A DNA stretch of 64,000 nt from UBA1479 sp963972065 (GCA_963972065.1 CAXAVJ010000005.1:1-64000), one strand, 5' to 3'; positions 1-9,861 are shown, counted from the first letter of the stretch. Translations and numbers: made by a program. Notes: generated by a model from the sequence alone, not told the origin.

Positions 1-681
1 CGAGGGATCGAAGAAGCGATCGACCCGCGCGCGCACATGGCCGAAGGTGAAATAGGCGCCGACGCTGGCCATCAGGAAGGCCAGACCGATGCCCATGACC
101 ATGACGATGGGCAGACCCGCCAGGAAGAACTGCACGGCCCAGACGGCGGCGACCACCATGGTCATGCCCACATCCGGCTGCATCAGCAATAAGGCGGCGA
201 CCATCAGGAACAGGCCCGTGGCGACCAGATTTCCGGGATAGCCTTCCTGCAGCCGGGCTTGGGCGAAGAACCAGGCGGCGGTCACGGCAAGGGCCGGCTT
301 GACGAATTCAGACGGCTGCAAGGACATCGCGCCGAAGCTGAGCCAGCGCGTCGCCCCCTTGATTTCCGGCCCCACGGCCAACACCGCCACCATCAGCACC
401 ATGGACCCGGCCAGCACGGCCATGGCCAGGCGGCGCACGCCCTTGGGCGACAATAGCGAGGTGCAGACGAGGATGAACAGGCCGAGCCCCAGGTACAGCA
501 CCTGACGGCCCGCGAAATAGTAGGTGTCGAGGCCCAGGCGCAAGGCCACCGGCGGCGAGGCCGCCAAGGCCAACACCGCGCCGGTCATGGCCAGGACGGC
601 GACGGCGGCCAGGTTCCAGCGATCCACGGTCCACCACCAGCGGGCCAGGATCGAATTGTCGGTGCGGGCGAGCGTGCTCAT
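1..681 (-). CDS. ftsW: FtsW, lipid II polymerase of the divisome (partial, C-terminus off left edge)
   Basis: Integral membrane SEDS-family glycosyltransferase that polymerises lipid II at the septum with FtsI. The 227 visible residues hold several hydrophobic helices and the family motifs KGATRWL and LQPSEFVKP, near residues 108-125. The ATG at 681 directly follows the murD TAG, so the two genes abut with no spacer. The reading frame is open to base 1, so the C-terminal part and stop lie outside the window. RodA is the main alternative, but the position at the end of the mur/fts operon favours FtsW. Confidence 0.95.
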   Translation of the reverse strand, partial: MSTLARTDNSILARWWWTVDRWNLAAVAVLAMTGAVLALAASPPVALRLGLDTYYFAGRQVLYLGLGLFILVCTSLLSPKGVRRLAMAVLAGSMVLMVAVLAVGPEIKGATRWLSFGAMSLQPSEFVKPALAVTAAWFFAQARLQEGYPGNLVATGLFLMVAALLLMQPDVGMTMVVAAVWAVQFFLAGLPIVMVMGIGLAFLMASVGAYFTFGHVRARVDRFFDPS

Positions 682-2121
682 CTAGGCAGTCTCCCCCGAG
701 ATGTCGGACTTGAAGGCGTCGGGTGCCTCTGTCGGATCGAGATGCTTGCCGGGCAGTGCCTCGACCGCGTCCTTGAAGGCATCGCCCCGGTCCTCGAAGC
801 TGGCGAACTGGTCGAACGACGCGCAGGCCGGCGACAGCAGGACCACGGGCTTTTCCGCCTTGTCCTGCTTGGCCTGGGCGAAGGCTTGGGCCACGGCTTT
901 CTGAACCTCGCCGGAAATGGTGAAGGGCACCTGGCCGTCCAGCACCTGACCGAAACCCAGCGCCGCCTCGCCGACAAGATAGGCATGGCGGATACGCGGG
1001 AAATACTCGGCAAGGCCCGTGATGCCGCCTTCCTTGGGACGGCCGCCGGCAATCCAGTAAATCGTGTCGTAGCAGGCCAGCGCCTTGGCCGCAGCGGCGG
1101 CGTTGGTCGCCTTGGAATCGTTGACGAAGGCGACATCGTCGACGACCTCGACCGGCTCCTGGCGATGGACCAGGCCGGGGAAGCTTTGCAGGCAGGCCAT
1201 GATGACCCGGCCCTCGACCCCGGCGCGCCGGCAGGCGGCATAGGCGGCGGCTGCGTTCTGCCAATTGTGCGGGCCCTGCAGGGCGGGAATGTCCTTAAGA
1301 TTGGTGACCGGCACTTCCTGGCCGTCCATGTCGTCGACCAGAATGCCGTTGACCACGTAGACGCCGCCATGGATCCGCCGTTCGCCCGAGATCGGCACCA
1401 CGACCTGCTCGCCCGCGTCGGCCAAATCTTCGTAGATTGCTTCGCAGTATTTGTCGTCGACGCCGATGATCGCCGATTTGGGCGCGGTCTGACGGTGGAA
1501 GATCTGGCGCTTGGCCGCAACGTAGCCGTCCATGTCGCCGTGCCGATCCAGGTGATCGGGGCTGATGTTCAGCAGCACCGCGATGTCCCAGGTGATGGAA
1601 ACCGTCAGGTCAAGCTGATAGGACGACATTTCAAGGATGTAGGTTCCGCCTTCGCCCAGGGTCTCAAGCGACAGGGCGGGCGGTCCAAGATTGCCGCCGA
1701 TATCGGCTTCGCGGCCGGCCAACTGCATAATGTGGCCGATCAATGACGTGGTGGTCGATTTGCCGTTGGTCCCGGTGATGCCGATGTAGGCGGCGTCGCG
1801 TTGGGCGCGGGCCAGAAGTTCGATGTCGCTGACGACCTCGCATCCGGCGGCCTTGGCCAGGTTCACCACCGGGTGCGGCTCGGGATAGTGGAACGGGATG
1901 CCGGGGCTGAGCACCAGGGTCGTTAACTCCTGCCAGTTGCAGGTGTAGAGATCGACCAGCTGGACATCCATTTCACGGGCACGCTGACGGCTGTCCTCAT
2001 TGTCGTCCCAAGCCCAGACCTCGGCCTCGCTGTCGACCAGCGCCTTGCAGGTCGCCAGGCCCGAACGGCCGAGGCCGAGAACCGCAACCGGCATTTTGTA
2101 GAAGTAGAAGATATCAATCAT
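682..2121 (-). CDS. murD: MurD, UDP-MurNAc-L-alanine:D-glutamate ligase
   Basis: Cytoplasmic Mur ligase that adds D-glutamate to UDP-MurNAc-L-Ala using ATP. The 479 residues show an N-terminal Rossmann-like motif VLGLGRSG (about 14-21), the ATP loop GTNGKSTTT (about 117-125), a conserved central-domain stretch NISPDHLDRHG, and NDSKATN near the start of the C-terminal domain. The ATG at 2121 is preceded by GAGGGAG, which overlaps the mraY stop. A second ATG at residue 10 (MPVAVLGLG) is a possible alternative start. It lies between mraY and ftsW in the operon. Confidence 0.97.
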   Translation of the reverse strand: MIDIFYFYKMPVAVLGLGRSGLATCKALVDSEAEVWAWDDNEDSRQRAREMDVQLVDLYTCNWQELTTLVLSPGIPFHYPEPHPVVNLAKAAGCEVVSDIELLARAQRDAAYIGITGTNGKSTTTSLIGHIMQLAGREADIGGNLGPPALSLETLGEGGTYILEMSSYQLDLTVSITWDIAVLLNISPDHLDRHGDMDGYVAAKRQIFHRQTAPKSAIIGVDDKYCEAIYEDLADAGEQVVVPISGERRIHGGVYVVNGILVDDMDGQEVPVTNLKDIPALQGPHNWQNAAAAYAACRRAGVEGRVIMACLQSFPGLVHRQEPVEVVDDVAFVNDSKATNAAAAAKALACYDTIYWIAGGRPKEGGITGLAEYFPRIRHAYLVGEAALGFGQVLDGQVPFTISGEVQKAVAQAFAQAKQDKAEKPVVLLSPACASFDQFASFEDRGDAFKDAVEALPGKHLDPTEAPDAFKSDISGETA

Positions 2122-2128
2122 CGCTCCC

Positions 2129-3217
2129 TCACCGCAGCTTCAGGGTGGCGAGACCCGCAAGGGCCAGGATGGTCGCGATGATCCAGAAGCGGATGACGAT
2201 GGTGGCTTCGGCCCATCCCTTCTGTTCGAAATGATGGTGCAGAGGCGCCATGCGGAACACACGGCGGCCGGTCAGTTTGAACGAAATCACCTGCACGATG
2301 ACCGACACGGTCTCCAGCACGAACAGGCCGCCGACGATGGCCAGCACCAATTCGTGTTTGGTGATGACGGCGACGGCGCCGAGGGCACCCCCCAACGCCA
2401 AGGACCCCGTATCACCCATGAAGACCTTGGCCGGCGGCGCGTTGTACCAAAGGAAGCCAAGCGCCGCCCCCACCAGCGAGCCCATGAACACGGCCAGCTC
2501 GCCGGACCCGGGCACGTAGTGGAGTTGCAGATAGTTGGCGAACACGGTGTTGCCGACCAGATAGGCGATCAGCGCGAACACGCCGGCGGCGATCATCACC
2601 GGCACGATGGCAAGCCCGTCCAGGCCGTCGGTCAAGTTCACGGAATTGCTCGAGCCGACCATGACGAAACAGGCGAACACGATGAACATCCAGCCCAGGT
2701 CGACCAGCACGTTCTTGAAGAACGGCAACGCCAGGGTGGTCGCCAGGGGATCCGGCAGATGTGCCGAGACCCAGAACGCGGCGACGCCCGCGATGGAAAT
2801 CTGCAGGATCAGTTTCAGCTTGCCGGGCAGGCCCTTGGAATTGCGCTTGCTCACCTTCAGGTAGTCATCGAGGAAGCCGATCACGCCGTAGCCGATGGTC
2901 ACGCCCAGCGCCGTCCATACGAAGCCGCTTGCCAAGTCCATCCACAACAGGGTTGCCACGACCGAGGCGACCAGGATCAGCAACCCGCCCATGGTCGGCG
3001 TGCCCTGCTTGGTGATCAGATGGCTTTCCGGGCCGTCGTCGCGGATCGGCTGGCCGCCCTTCTGCTTCGCTTTCAGCACCTCGATCAGCACGGGGCCGAC
3101 CATGAAACTGATGATCAGGGCCGTGATGACGGCCCCGCCCGTGCGGAAGGTCAGATAGCGGAACACGTTGAGCACCGCGAACTCGCCGGCCATGGGGAAC
3201 AGGATTTCATACAGCAT
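2129..3217 (-). CDS. mraY: MraY, phospho-MurNAc-pentapeptide transferase
   Basis: Polytopic membrane enzyme that makes lipid I from UDP-MurNAc-pentapeptide and undecaprenyl phosphate. Its 362 residues are the normal length. Visible family motifs are FLDDYLK (cytosolic Asp pair), NLTDGLDGLA, FMGDTGSLALGG and the C-terminal histidine motif HHHFEQKGW. About ten hydrophobic segments alternate with short loops. The start at 3217 has GGGAGA 7-8 bases upstream. Confidence 0.98.
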   Translation of the reverse strand: MLYEILFPMAGEFAVLNVFRYLTFRTGGAVITALIISFMVGPVLIEVLKAKQKGGQPIRDDGPESHLITKQGTPTMGGLLILVASVVATLLWMDLASGFVWTALGVTIGYGVIGFLDDYLKVSKRNSKGLPGKLKLILQISIAGVAAFWVSAHLPDPLATTLALPFFKNVLVDLGWMFIVFACFVMVGSSNSVNLTDGLDGLAIVPVMIAAGVFALIAYLVGNTVFANYLQLHYVPGSGELAVFMGSLVGAALGFLWYNAPPAKVFMGDTGSLALGGALGAVAVITKHELVLAIVGGLFVLETVSVIVQVISFKLTGRRVFRMAPLHHHFEQKGWAEATIVIRFWIIATILALAGLATLKLR

Positions 3218-3228
3218 CGTCTGTCTCC

Positions 3229-4698
3229 CTATTCCCCGTTGACGGCGCGGCCGCGGCCGCCGTTGCCGTGTTCATGATCCGAATGGTGATCAGCCAATGC
3301 CGTCAGCGCATCGACCACGGCCCCCATGCGCGACCCGAACGATCCCTTGACCAGAACGACGTCGCCGGGCCGCACGGCCGAGGCAACCAGAGGCGCCAAC
3401 TTGTCGGAGGTTTCCGCATGGCCGCCGCGTATCTCGCGGGGCAATTCATCGAACAGGTTGCCCATGCCGGGACCGGCGGTGAACACGGTGTCGATGCGGC
3501 GCTGGGCCAAGGGGGCCGCCAACGCGCGGTGCATGTCGTCGGACGCGTCACCCAGCTCCAGCATGTCGCCCAGCACGGCGATGCGCCGCCCGCCCTTGGC
3601 CGGCTCGCTCATGCCCAGAACCTCGATGGCTGCGGTCACGGCGACGGGGCTGGCGTTGTAGCTTTCGTCGATCAGGGTCAATTCCCCTCCTGCAAATGGA
3701 ATGGCCAGGCGATTGCCCCGGCCCTTGGGCGGCGCCAGACGCGCCAGCATGGCGGCGGCCACGACAGGGTCCGCCCCCATGGCCTTGGCGGCGCCGAGAA
3801 CGCCCAACGTGTTGAGAACCCAATGGCGGCCCGGCACGCCGACGCGGTAGCGCAATTCCGTTCCGGCGACGTCGGCCAGCACGCAGGTGCCCAGCGCGTC
3901 CGGGCGGGTTTCGGTCACCCGCACGTCGGCTCCGTCGTGCAGGCCGAAGGACATGACCTGCCCCGCACCGGCATTGCGGGCGGCGGCGGACAAGCGATCA
4001 AACATGGGATTGTCGCGGTTGAGGACCGCCGTGCCGCCCTTGACAAGGCCGTCGAAGATTTCCGCCTTGGCGTCGGCGATTTCCTCCACCGACCGGAAAT
4101 ATTCGCTGTGCACCAGTTCGACCGTGGTGATCAGGGCGACATGGGGGCGCGCCATCTGCGACAGGGGGCGGATTTCGCCCGGATGGTTCATGCCCATCTC
4201 GAACACGGCGGTCGTCGCCTCGATCGGCATGCGGGCCAGGCTGAGGGGCAGGCCCCAATGGTTGTTCAGGTTGCCCTTGGACGCGTGGACCTCGCCTTTG
4301 CGCCCCAGGATCATGGCCAGGGCGTCCTTGCTGCCGGTCTTGCCGACGCTGCCGGTGACGGCGCAGATCTTGGCCCGCGACCGGTCCCGGGCGGCGCGGC
4401 CCAGGCCTTCCAGGGCCTGCATGGTGTCGTCGACCCGCACGCCGGGGGCGTCGGCGGGAATGTCCGTGAACCCGCGCCGCACGACGACCCCGGCGGCCCC
4501 CTTTTCCAGGGCCGCCCGGGCATGATCATGGCCGTCTGAGGCAACCCCCTTGATGGCGACGAACAAGTCACCGGGCATGAGGGTGCGGGTATCGATCGAC
4601 ACGCCCGTGGCCTGCCATTCGCCGACGGTATCGCCTTCCGTCGCGGCGGCGGCGGCGCCGGCATTCCACAGCACGTAGGGGGCTTTCGTCATACCCAT
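3229..4698 (-). CDS. murF: MurF, UDP-MurNAc-tripeptide:D-Ala-D-Ala ligase
   Basis: Cytoplasmic Mur ligase that adds D-Ala-D-Ala to complete the pentapeptide precursor. The ATP loop TGSVGKTGSK, the motif EMGMNHPGEI, and NDES-type IDESYNASP mark it as MurF. The open frame reaches back to 4740, inside murE, but ATG 4698 lies just after the murE TGA (4703) behind GGGAGAGGG and starts MGMTKAPYVLW, so I use that. ATG 4692 is the next choice. Length from 4698 is 489 residues, slightly longer than E. coli MurF. The last about 15 residues are low-complexity and charged. Confidence 0.96.
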   Translation of the reverse strand: MGMTKAPYVLWNAGAAAAATEGDTVGEWQATGVSIDTRTLMPGDLFVAIKGVASDGHDHARAALEKGAAGVVVRRGFTDIPADAPGVRVDDTMQALEGLGRAARDRSRAKICAVTGSVGKTGSKDALAMILGRKGEVHASKGNLNNHWGLPLSLARMPIEATTAVFEMGMNHPGEIRPLSQMARPHVALITTVELVHSEYFRSVEEIADAKAEIFDGLVKGGTAVLNRDNPMFDRLSAAARNAGAGQVMSFGLHDGADVRVTETRPDALGTCVLADVAGTELRYRVGVPGRHWVLNTLGVLGAAKAMGADPVVAAAMLARLAPPKGRGNRLAIPFAGGELTLIDESYNASPVAVTAAIEVLGMSEPAKGGRRIAVLGDMLELGDASDDMHRALAAPLAQRRIDTVFTAGPGMGNLFDELPREIRGGHAETSDKLAPLVASAVRPGDVVLVKGSFGSRMGAVVDALTALADHHSDHEHGNGGRGRAVNGE

Positions 4699-4702
4699 GG
4701 CC

Positions 4703-6166
4703 TCAACCCTCTCCCAACACGGCGGCGTGGGCCGCTTCACGGTCGTCGAAGGGCAGGATGCGCGATCCCACGATCTGGCCCCGCTCGTGACCTTTGCCGG
4801 CGATGACTAGGATCTCACCCGCCGACAGGTCGGCGACGGCGGTCATGATGGCCTCGCCCCGGTCGGCGATTTCCGAGGCACCAGGGGCGGCGGCCAGGAT
4901 TTCGGCGCGGATTTGATCGGGGTCTTCGCTGCGCGGGTTGTCGTCGGTGACGATCACGCGGTCGGCCAGATCGCTGGCGATACGGCCCATTTCCGGCCGC
5001 TTTCCCTTGTCCCGGTCGCCGCCGCAGCCGAACACCACGGCAAGGGCACCCGCCGCATGAGGGCGCAGCGCCGTCAGCACGTTTTCCAGAGCGTCCGGGG
5101 TATGGGCGTAATCCACATAGACGGCGCCGCCCATGGGCTTTTCACCGATCCATTCCATGCGCCCCGGCGCACCCGACAGGTTTTCCAGCGCCGCCAGGGC
5201 CGTTTCCACAGAAACCCCCGTGACCCGGGCCAGGCCCAAGGCGCAAAGCGCGTTCATGGCCTGGAACCGCCCGGCCAGGGGCAGGAACAAATCGCGCTCA
5301 AGCCCCTCGACCATCAAGCCGAGATGCTGGCCGCGGGCTTCGGGCCGGGTCGACAGAAGCTTGAAGTCGACACCGCGTTCACCATAGGTGCGGACCCGCA
5401 AATGACGGGCCTGGGCGGCGGCGATCACGGCGGCGCCATGAGCGTCGTCGGCATTGATGACGGCGGCGCCACCATCCACGACCAGGGCATCGAACAGGCG
5501 GCGCTTGGCCTTGAAATAGGCGTCGGTGCTGCCGTGATAATCCAGGTGGTCGCGGGTCAGGTTGGTGAAGGCACCGGCGGCGATGCGAACACCGTCAAGC
5601 CGGCACTGATCGAGCCCGTGGCTCGATGCCTCAAGCGCCAGATGATCGACGCCGAGGTCCGCCAGATGCGACAGGTCCGCGTGCAGGTCCGCCGGGTCGG
5701 GCGTGGTCAGCCCCTCATCCCGTGAGAAAACGTCCGACTGAATGCCCAGGGTTCCGGCACTGGCGGCCTTAAGGCCCGCCTGTTTCCAGATCTGACGCAG
5801 GAAACTTGCGACCGAGGTCTTGCCGTTGGTGCCGGTGACGGCGGCGACGGTTTCCGGCTGATGCGGATAGAACCGCGCCGCCAGCAGGGCATAGCGGCGG
5901 CGTGGGTTGTCCGTATCAAGGAGCGGCGTGGTCTCGTATCCGTCGGGCAACCGGGTGCCGGGCGGCGCCAGGATCGCCGCCGCCCCCCGCGCCAGGGCGT
6001 CGGGAATGTAATCGCGGCCGTCGTTGGCGGTGCCGGGAATGGCGGCGAACAGGAATCCGGGCGCAACGCGGCGCGAATCACAGGTCACGCCCGTGATCTC
6101 CGGGGCCCCCGCCCCGGCCGTCTGGCCGCTGTTCATATCGTCCACCCACATGTCACTCAGCCGCAC
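4703..6166 (-). CDS. murE: MurE, UDP-MurNAc-L-Ala-D-Glu:meso-diaminopimelate ligase
   Basis: Adds meso-DAP to the peptidoglycan precursor in the cytoplasm. It has VTGTNGKTSVASF as ATP loop, NLTRDHLDYHG in the central domain, and VTDDNPRSEDP near the C-terminus; DNPR is the known signature for meso-DAP rather than lysine. The frame is open back to 6199. The GTG at 6166 gives the usual alphaproteobacterial MRLSDM beginning and overlaps the ftsI stop by 14 bases, typical of this tightly packed operon. This start is inferred, not proven. Confidence 0.96.
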   Translation of the reverse strand: MRLSDMWVDDMNSGQTAGAGAPEITGVTCDSRRVAPGFLFAAIPGTANDGRDYIPDALARGAAAILAPPGTRLPDGYETTPLLDTDNPRRRYALLAARFYPHQPETVAAVTGTNGKTSVASFLRQIWKQAGLKAASAGTLGIQSDVFSRDEGLTTPDPADLHADLSHLADLGVDHLALEASSHGLDQCRLDGVRIAAGAFTNLTRDHLDYHGSTDAYFKAKRRLFDALVVDGGAAVINADDAHGAAVIAAAQARHLRVRTYGERGVDFKLLSTRPEARGQHLGLMVEGLERDLFLPLAGRFQAMNALCALGLARVTGVSVETALAALENLSGAPGRMEWIGEKPMGGAVYVDYAHTPDALENVLTALRPHAAGALAVVFGCGGDRDKGKRPEMGRIASDLADRVIVTDDNPRSEDPDQIRAEILAAAPGASEIADRGEAIMTAVADLSAGEILVIAGKGHERGQIVGSRILPFDDREAAHAAVLGEG

Positions 6167-7949
6167 GCACCTGCTCCGGTTGACGGGAAACGTTTTCAAC
6201 GTCGCGAAGGGCCGCCGGCTTCAGGGCGGCCGTGATTTCATTCGCATCGGCCGGCAACTCCCGGGTCGCGGCCAGATGCGGCATGCCGTATTCCGGCGAA
6301 ATGCCCATGATCCCGGCCGTGCGCTGCACGATGCGGCCGACCGCGGGTGCGGCAACCCAGCCGCCCGTGGCGTAGCCGAAGGATTCCTTGGTGCCCTTGG
6401 GTTCGTCCACGACGACGCAGACCACATAGCGCGGCGCGTGAATCGGGAAGGCGCCGACGAAGGACGCGATGTTGGCCTTGTCGGAATAACCGCCGCTGGC
6501 CTTGATCTTTTCCGCCGTGCCTGTCTTGCCGCCGATCAGGTAACCATCGGCTTCCTTCTCCGCGTTCTTGCCGGTGCCGCGGCTGACGACCAGGCGCATC
6601 AAGCCGCGCATCTTGGCCGAGGTGTCGGGCGAGAACACGCGGGCCCCGGGAATGCCCTCGGGCGCTTGCTGCTTGATCAACGTGGTCGGCCGGCGGATGC
6701 CGCCGTTGACGGTGGTCGCGATGGCATTGGCAAGCTGTACCGGCGAAACCGAAAGACCATGACCGTATGAAATCGTCACGGTGCTGATTTCGCGCCAGGG
6801 CGACGGGACAAGAGGATGACCTACCTCAGGCAACTCAACGGGGGACGGACGCAGGAGGCCGAGCCGCCCGAGGTAGGTCTGTTGGGCTTTGCTGCCCACA
6901 TCGAGAGCCATTTTGGCTGCCCCGATATTCGATGAAAAAATCAGAATCTCCGGCACGCTGAGCCAGCGGTTCTTGGCGTGGTAATCGGTGATCGAGAAGC
7001 GCGCCACGCGCATCGGCTTGGACGCGTCATAGCCGCCGGAAATGGCGACCACGCCGGAATCCAACGCCATGGCGGCGGTCAGCAGCTTAAAGGTCGAGCC
7101 CATTTCATAGACGCCCTTGGTGGCGCGGTTGAAGCCGGCCTCGCCCAGCATTTCCACCGGGCGGTTGGGGTCGAAATCGGGCAGCGACACCATGGCCACC
7201 AGTTCGGACGTATTGGCGTCCATCACGATGGCGGTGCCGCCGAGGGCGGAATATTCCTGGACCGTGTTGGTCAGCACCTCGTGGGCGATGGCCTGGATGC
7301 GCAGGTCGATGGACAGTTGCAGGGGGGCACCCCCGCCCGTCAGCTTGCTTTCGAAATGGCGCTCGATCCCGGCCGTGCCACGGCCGTCGATGTCGGTAAC
7401 GCCCAACACATGGGCCAGCAGGCGGCCCTGGGGGTAGACCCGGCGTTCGCCGCGCTCAAACTGAATGCCCGGCAGGCCCAGGCGGTTGACCGCGTAATGC
7501 TGTTCCGGCGTCAGGTTGCGCTTCAGATAGACGAACCGACCGCGCGATGCGAGGCGCTTTTCCAGCTTGTCGCGGTCCAGATCGGGCAGCACGCGGATCA
7601 ATTTGTCGGCGGTCTCCTGCACGTCCATCACGTGCTTGGGATCGACGTAAAGCGAGACAGCCGGCAGCGAGGTCGCGACGACGATGCCGTTGCGGTCGAC
7701 GATGTCGGCCCGTTCCTGAACGGGGGCCAGGGGGTTGATGCTGCGCGCCAGGCGCGGCTCCGCCCGGTCGGCGAACAGGGTCAGGTCGACCACCCGCCAA
7801 CCCAGCGCCATGAAGGCCATGGAGATGACCAGCCCGGTGACGACAAGGCGCGAGCGCCCGGTTTCCAGGGCTTCAGCCGCGCGCCCCGTGGGACGCCCCC
7901 GGTAGCGCGCGAAATCGAACAAGTCACCTTGCATGAGGGACGCGATCAT
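6153..7949 (-). CDS. ftsI: FtsI, division-specific peptidoglycan transpeptidase (PBP3)
   Basis: Class B penicillin-binding protein that crosslinks septal peptidoglycan in the periplasm. It has an N-terminal cytoplasmic stretch, one membrane anchor (about 36-56), a dimerisation domain with RNG near 85-88, and the three active-site motifs STFK (Ser about 285), SSN (in IFSSNIGAAK) and KTGT (GGKTGTAEK). At 598 residues it is of normal length. Its ATG overlaps the ftsL stop by four bases. Confidence 0.97.
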   Translation of the reverse strand: MIASLMQGDLFDFARYRGRPTGRAAEALETGRSRLVVTGLVISMAFMALGWRVVDLTLFADRAEPRLARSINPLAPVQERADIVDRNGIVVATSLPAVSLYVDPKHVMDVQETADKLIRVLPDLDRDKLEKRLASRGRFVYLKRNLTPEQHYAVNRLGLPGIQFERGERRVYPQGRLLAHVLGVTDIDGRGTAGIERHFESKLTGGGAPLQLSIDLRIQAIAHEVLTNTVQEYSALGGTAIVMDANTSELVAMVSLPDFDPNRPVEMLGEAGFNRATKGVYEMGSTFKLLTAAMALDSGVVAISGGYDASKPMRVARFSITDYHAKNRWLSVPEILIFSSNIGAAKMALDVGSKAQQTYLGRLGLLRPSPVELPEVGHPLVPSPWREISTVTISYGHGLSVSPVQLANAIATTVNGGIRRPTTLIKQQAPEGIPGARVFSPDTSAKMRGLMRLVVSRGTGKNAEKEADGYLIGGKTGTAEKIKASGGYSDKANIASFVGAFPIHAPRYVVCVVVDEPKGTKESFGYATGGWVAAPAVGRIVQRTAGIMGISPEYGMPHLAATRELPADANEITAALKPAALRDVENVSRQPEQVRAAE

Positions 7950-8380
7950 CGCCCACCCTCCTTCACCGGCAGGGGAGCAAGGCCGAGGGCCCGGCGGATC
8001 GCCGGCAGGGCATCCTCGACCGCCTTGTCGCGAGGGGAGGAGATTGCAGGTGCGGGCGCGGCTTCGATCGCCGGTTCAACCGCGCGGTCGGCGACCTCGA
8101 CGGTGGGCCGCCAGGGAATGTCCTCGACCGCGCCAAGCTGTTTGGTCGCGATGGGCTCCAGCCCCAGATAGCGTTCCGCCAACAGTCGCAGGCGCTGCGG
8201 ATCGTTGAGATGCGCCCATTCCGCCTGCAACACGTGGACGGCGCGGTTATCCCGCGCGATGCCACGGTTGAGAGCGTCGAGTTGGTCCTCCAGGTCCTGG
8301 ACCTGATAGCTGACCATGAACAAGCCGAGCGACATGACGGCGGCGAGGACAAGGGCGAGGAAGGTCGTGCGTTTGCTCAT
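7946..8380 (-). CDS. ftsL: FtsL-like cell division protein
   Basis: Small bitopic divisome protein. One transmembrane helix (about 7-27) is followed by a coiled-coil-like segment (about 27-75) with LNDPQRLRLLAERYLGL, the typical FtsL end of the heptad region. It then has a 60-residue alanine- and proline-rich tail. Sequence identity of FtsL is always low, so the call rests on topology plus its place between rsmH and ftsI. The stop overlaps the ftsI start (ATGA), which implies translational coupling. Confidence 0.9.
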   Translation of the reverse strand: MSKRTTFLALVLAAVMSLGLFMVSYQVQDLEDQLDALNRGIARDNRAVHVLQAEWAHLNDPQRLRLLAERYLGLEPIATKQLGAVEDIPWRPTVEVADRAVEPAIEAAPAPAISSPRDKAVEDALPAIRRALGLAPLPVKEGGR

Positions 8381-8393
8381 GTGCGATCCCTTC

Positions 8394-9368
8394 TCATGCC
8401 GCCGCCCGGGCGGGCGCGTCCGTGCGCACGGCCCAGCGCAGGCGGGCCGAACGGGCGCGCGGGTTGGACCGGGTTTCGGTCTGACCCGGCTTGACCGTGC
8501 CGCGGGTGATCAGTGTAAAGGTCGGCTTGTGCGTGCTGACCGGCAGGTCCGGCAGATGGCGCGACGGGCGCGGCCCGGCGCCGGAGCGTTCGCGGAGAAA
8601 CTCTTTCACCGCCCGGTCTTCAAGTGAATGGAAGGACACGACGGCCAACCGCCCGCCCGGCGCCAACAGCGCCTCGGCCCCGGCGAGGCCCCGGGCCAGT
8701 TCGCCCAGTTCGTCATTGACGAAGATGCGCAGCGCCTGGAACGTGCGGGTCGCGGGATCGATGCCGTCCTTGGATTTCCGGACGACGCCGCGGATCAGGT
8801 CGGCCAGTTCCTCGGTGCGGGTGATCGGCGCCTTTTCGCGCAGTTCGACAATGGCCCGCGCGACGCGGCGCGACGCCCGTTCCTCGCCGTACTTATAAAT
8901 AAGGTCGGCCAGTTCCTGTTCGGCCAGGGAATTGACCACGTCGGCGGCGGTCGCCATGTCGTGGCCGAGGCGGCCGTCCGCGTCCATGCGCATGTCGAGC
9001 GGCCCGTCGGCGCGGAAGGAAAATCCGCGCGCCGGATCGTCCAACTGCATGGAGGACACGCCGAGATCAAGAGCGACGCCGTCGACCCGCTCCACCCCGA
9101 CGGAGGACAGCAGTTCATACATATCGCCGAAGCGCCCGGCCAGCACCGTCAGGCGACCCGGAAATTCCTGGCCCAGTTCGGCGCCGATGCTTTGCACCAA
9201 GGGATCGCGGTCGATGCCCCAGACCGTGCAGTCGGCGGCTTCCAAAAGCCCACGTGAATAGCCGCCGGCCCCGAAGGTGGCATCCACATAGACGCCGCCG
9301 TCCCGGGGTTCCAGGGCACTCAGAACTTCGGCAAGCATGACCGGGGAGTGACGGGATTTATCAGCCAT
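8394..9368 (-). CDS. rsmH: RsmH (MraW), 16S rRNA N4-methyltransferase for C1402
   Basis: SAM-dependent methyltransferase that N4-methylates C1402 of 16S rRNA. It shows HSPVMLAEVL at the N-terminus, the SAM motif YVDATFGAGGYSRGLL (about 27-42), DLGVSSMQLDDPARGFSF, and the C-terminal SFHSLEDRAVK. Its 324 residues are normal. Its first bases overlap the end of mraZ. This is the usual second gene of the dcw cluster. Confidence 0.98.
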   Translation of the reverse strand: MADKSRHSPVMLAEVLSALEPRDGGVYVDATFGAGGYSRGLLEAADCTVWGIDRDPLVQSIGAELGQEFPGRLTVLAGRFGDMYELLSSVGVERVDGVALDLGVSSMQLDDPARGFSFRADGPLDMRMDADGRLGHDMATAADVVNSLAEQELADLIYKYGEERASRRVARAIVELREKAPITRTEELADLIRGVVRKSKDGIDPATRTFQALRIFVNDELGELARGLAGAEALLAPGGRLAVVSFHSLEDRAVKEFLRERSGAGPRPSRHLPDLPVSTHKPTFTLITRGTVKPGQTETRSNPRARSARLRWAVRTDAPARAAA

Positions 9369-9861
9369 CGCCGTCCTCCCCGGCCGATGCGCCTGGCCGT
9401 TTCGGTAATTTCAATGTCATGCCGCGCGATTTGGCGCGCTCGAAGGCGCCGCCGCGCTGGGCTTCGTAGGCGGCGGGCTCCCACATCATCATGCGGGTGC
9501 CGCGGCCGACGAACAGAACCTCGCCCTTGATGTTGGCGTAATCGCGAAGATCATCGGTCAGGACGATGCGGCCTTCCGGATCCATCGGCAGTTCACGGGC
9601 GTTTTCCAGGATCACGGCGGCCAGGTCGTCCTGGTCGTCGGAGAACACATCGAGATTTTCGAGCCCTTCGGCGAGGCGCATCATGAAAGCCTCGTCGCAG
9701 GCTTCGAGCGCCGGATACTTGAAGGACGGAAAGGCATAAAGGCCGGAAAAGGCGTCGGCGTCGGATTGACCACGCGACAGGGCCGCGCGGAAGGGCTTGG
9801 GTACGCTGACCCGTCCCTTCTTGTCGATCCTGTTGACGTGCCGTCCGACCAGCAGCGCCAC
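9361..9861 (-). CDS. mraZ: MraZ, transcriptional regulator of the dcw cluster
   Basis: AbrB/SpoVT-like DNA-binding protein that represses the mra operon in E. coli. Two MraZ repeats are visible: GRHVNRIDKKGRVSVPKPFR near the N-terminus and LPMDPEGRIVLTDDLR in the middle. The frame stays open to 10263, but the upstream translation is low-complexity and unlike MraZ. The GTG at 9861 (VALLVGRHVNRIDKKG) follows AAGGGGG and gives 166 residues, close to the family norm. An ATG is lacking, so the start is moderately certain. Confidence 0.92.
   Translation of the reverse strand: MALLVGRHVNRIDKKGRVSVPKPFRAALSRGQSDADAFSGLYAFPSFKYPALEACDEAFMMRLAEGLENLDVFSDDQDDLAAVILENARELPMDPEGRIVLTDDLRDYANIKGEVLFVGRGTRMMMWEPAAYEAQRGGAFERAKSRGMTLKLPKRPGASAGEDGDG

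Noticed and set aside
742..1746. Plus-strand open frame opposite murD
   Set aside because: Antisense shadow of a clearly conserved gene, with no ribosome site or family motif.
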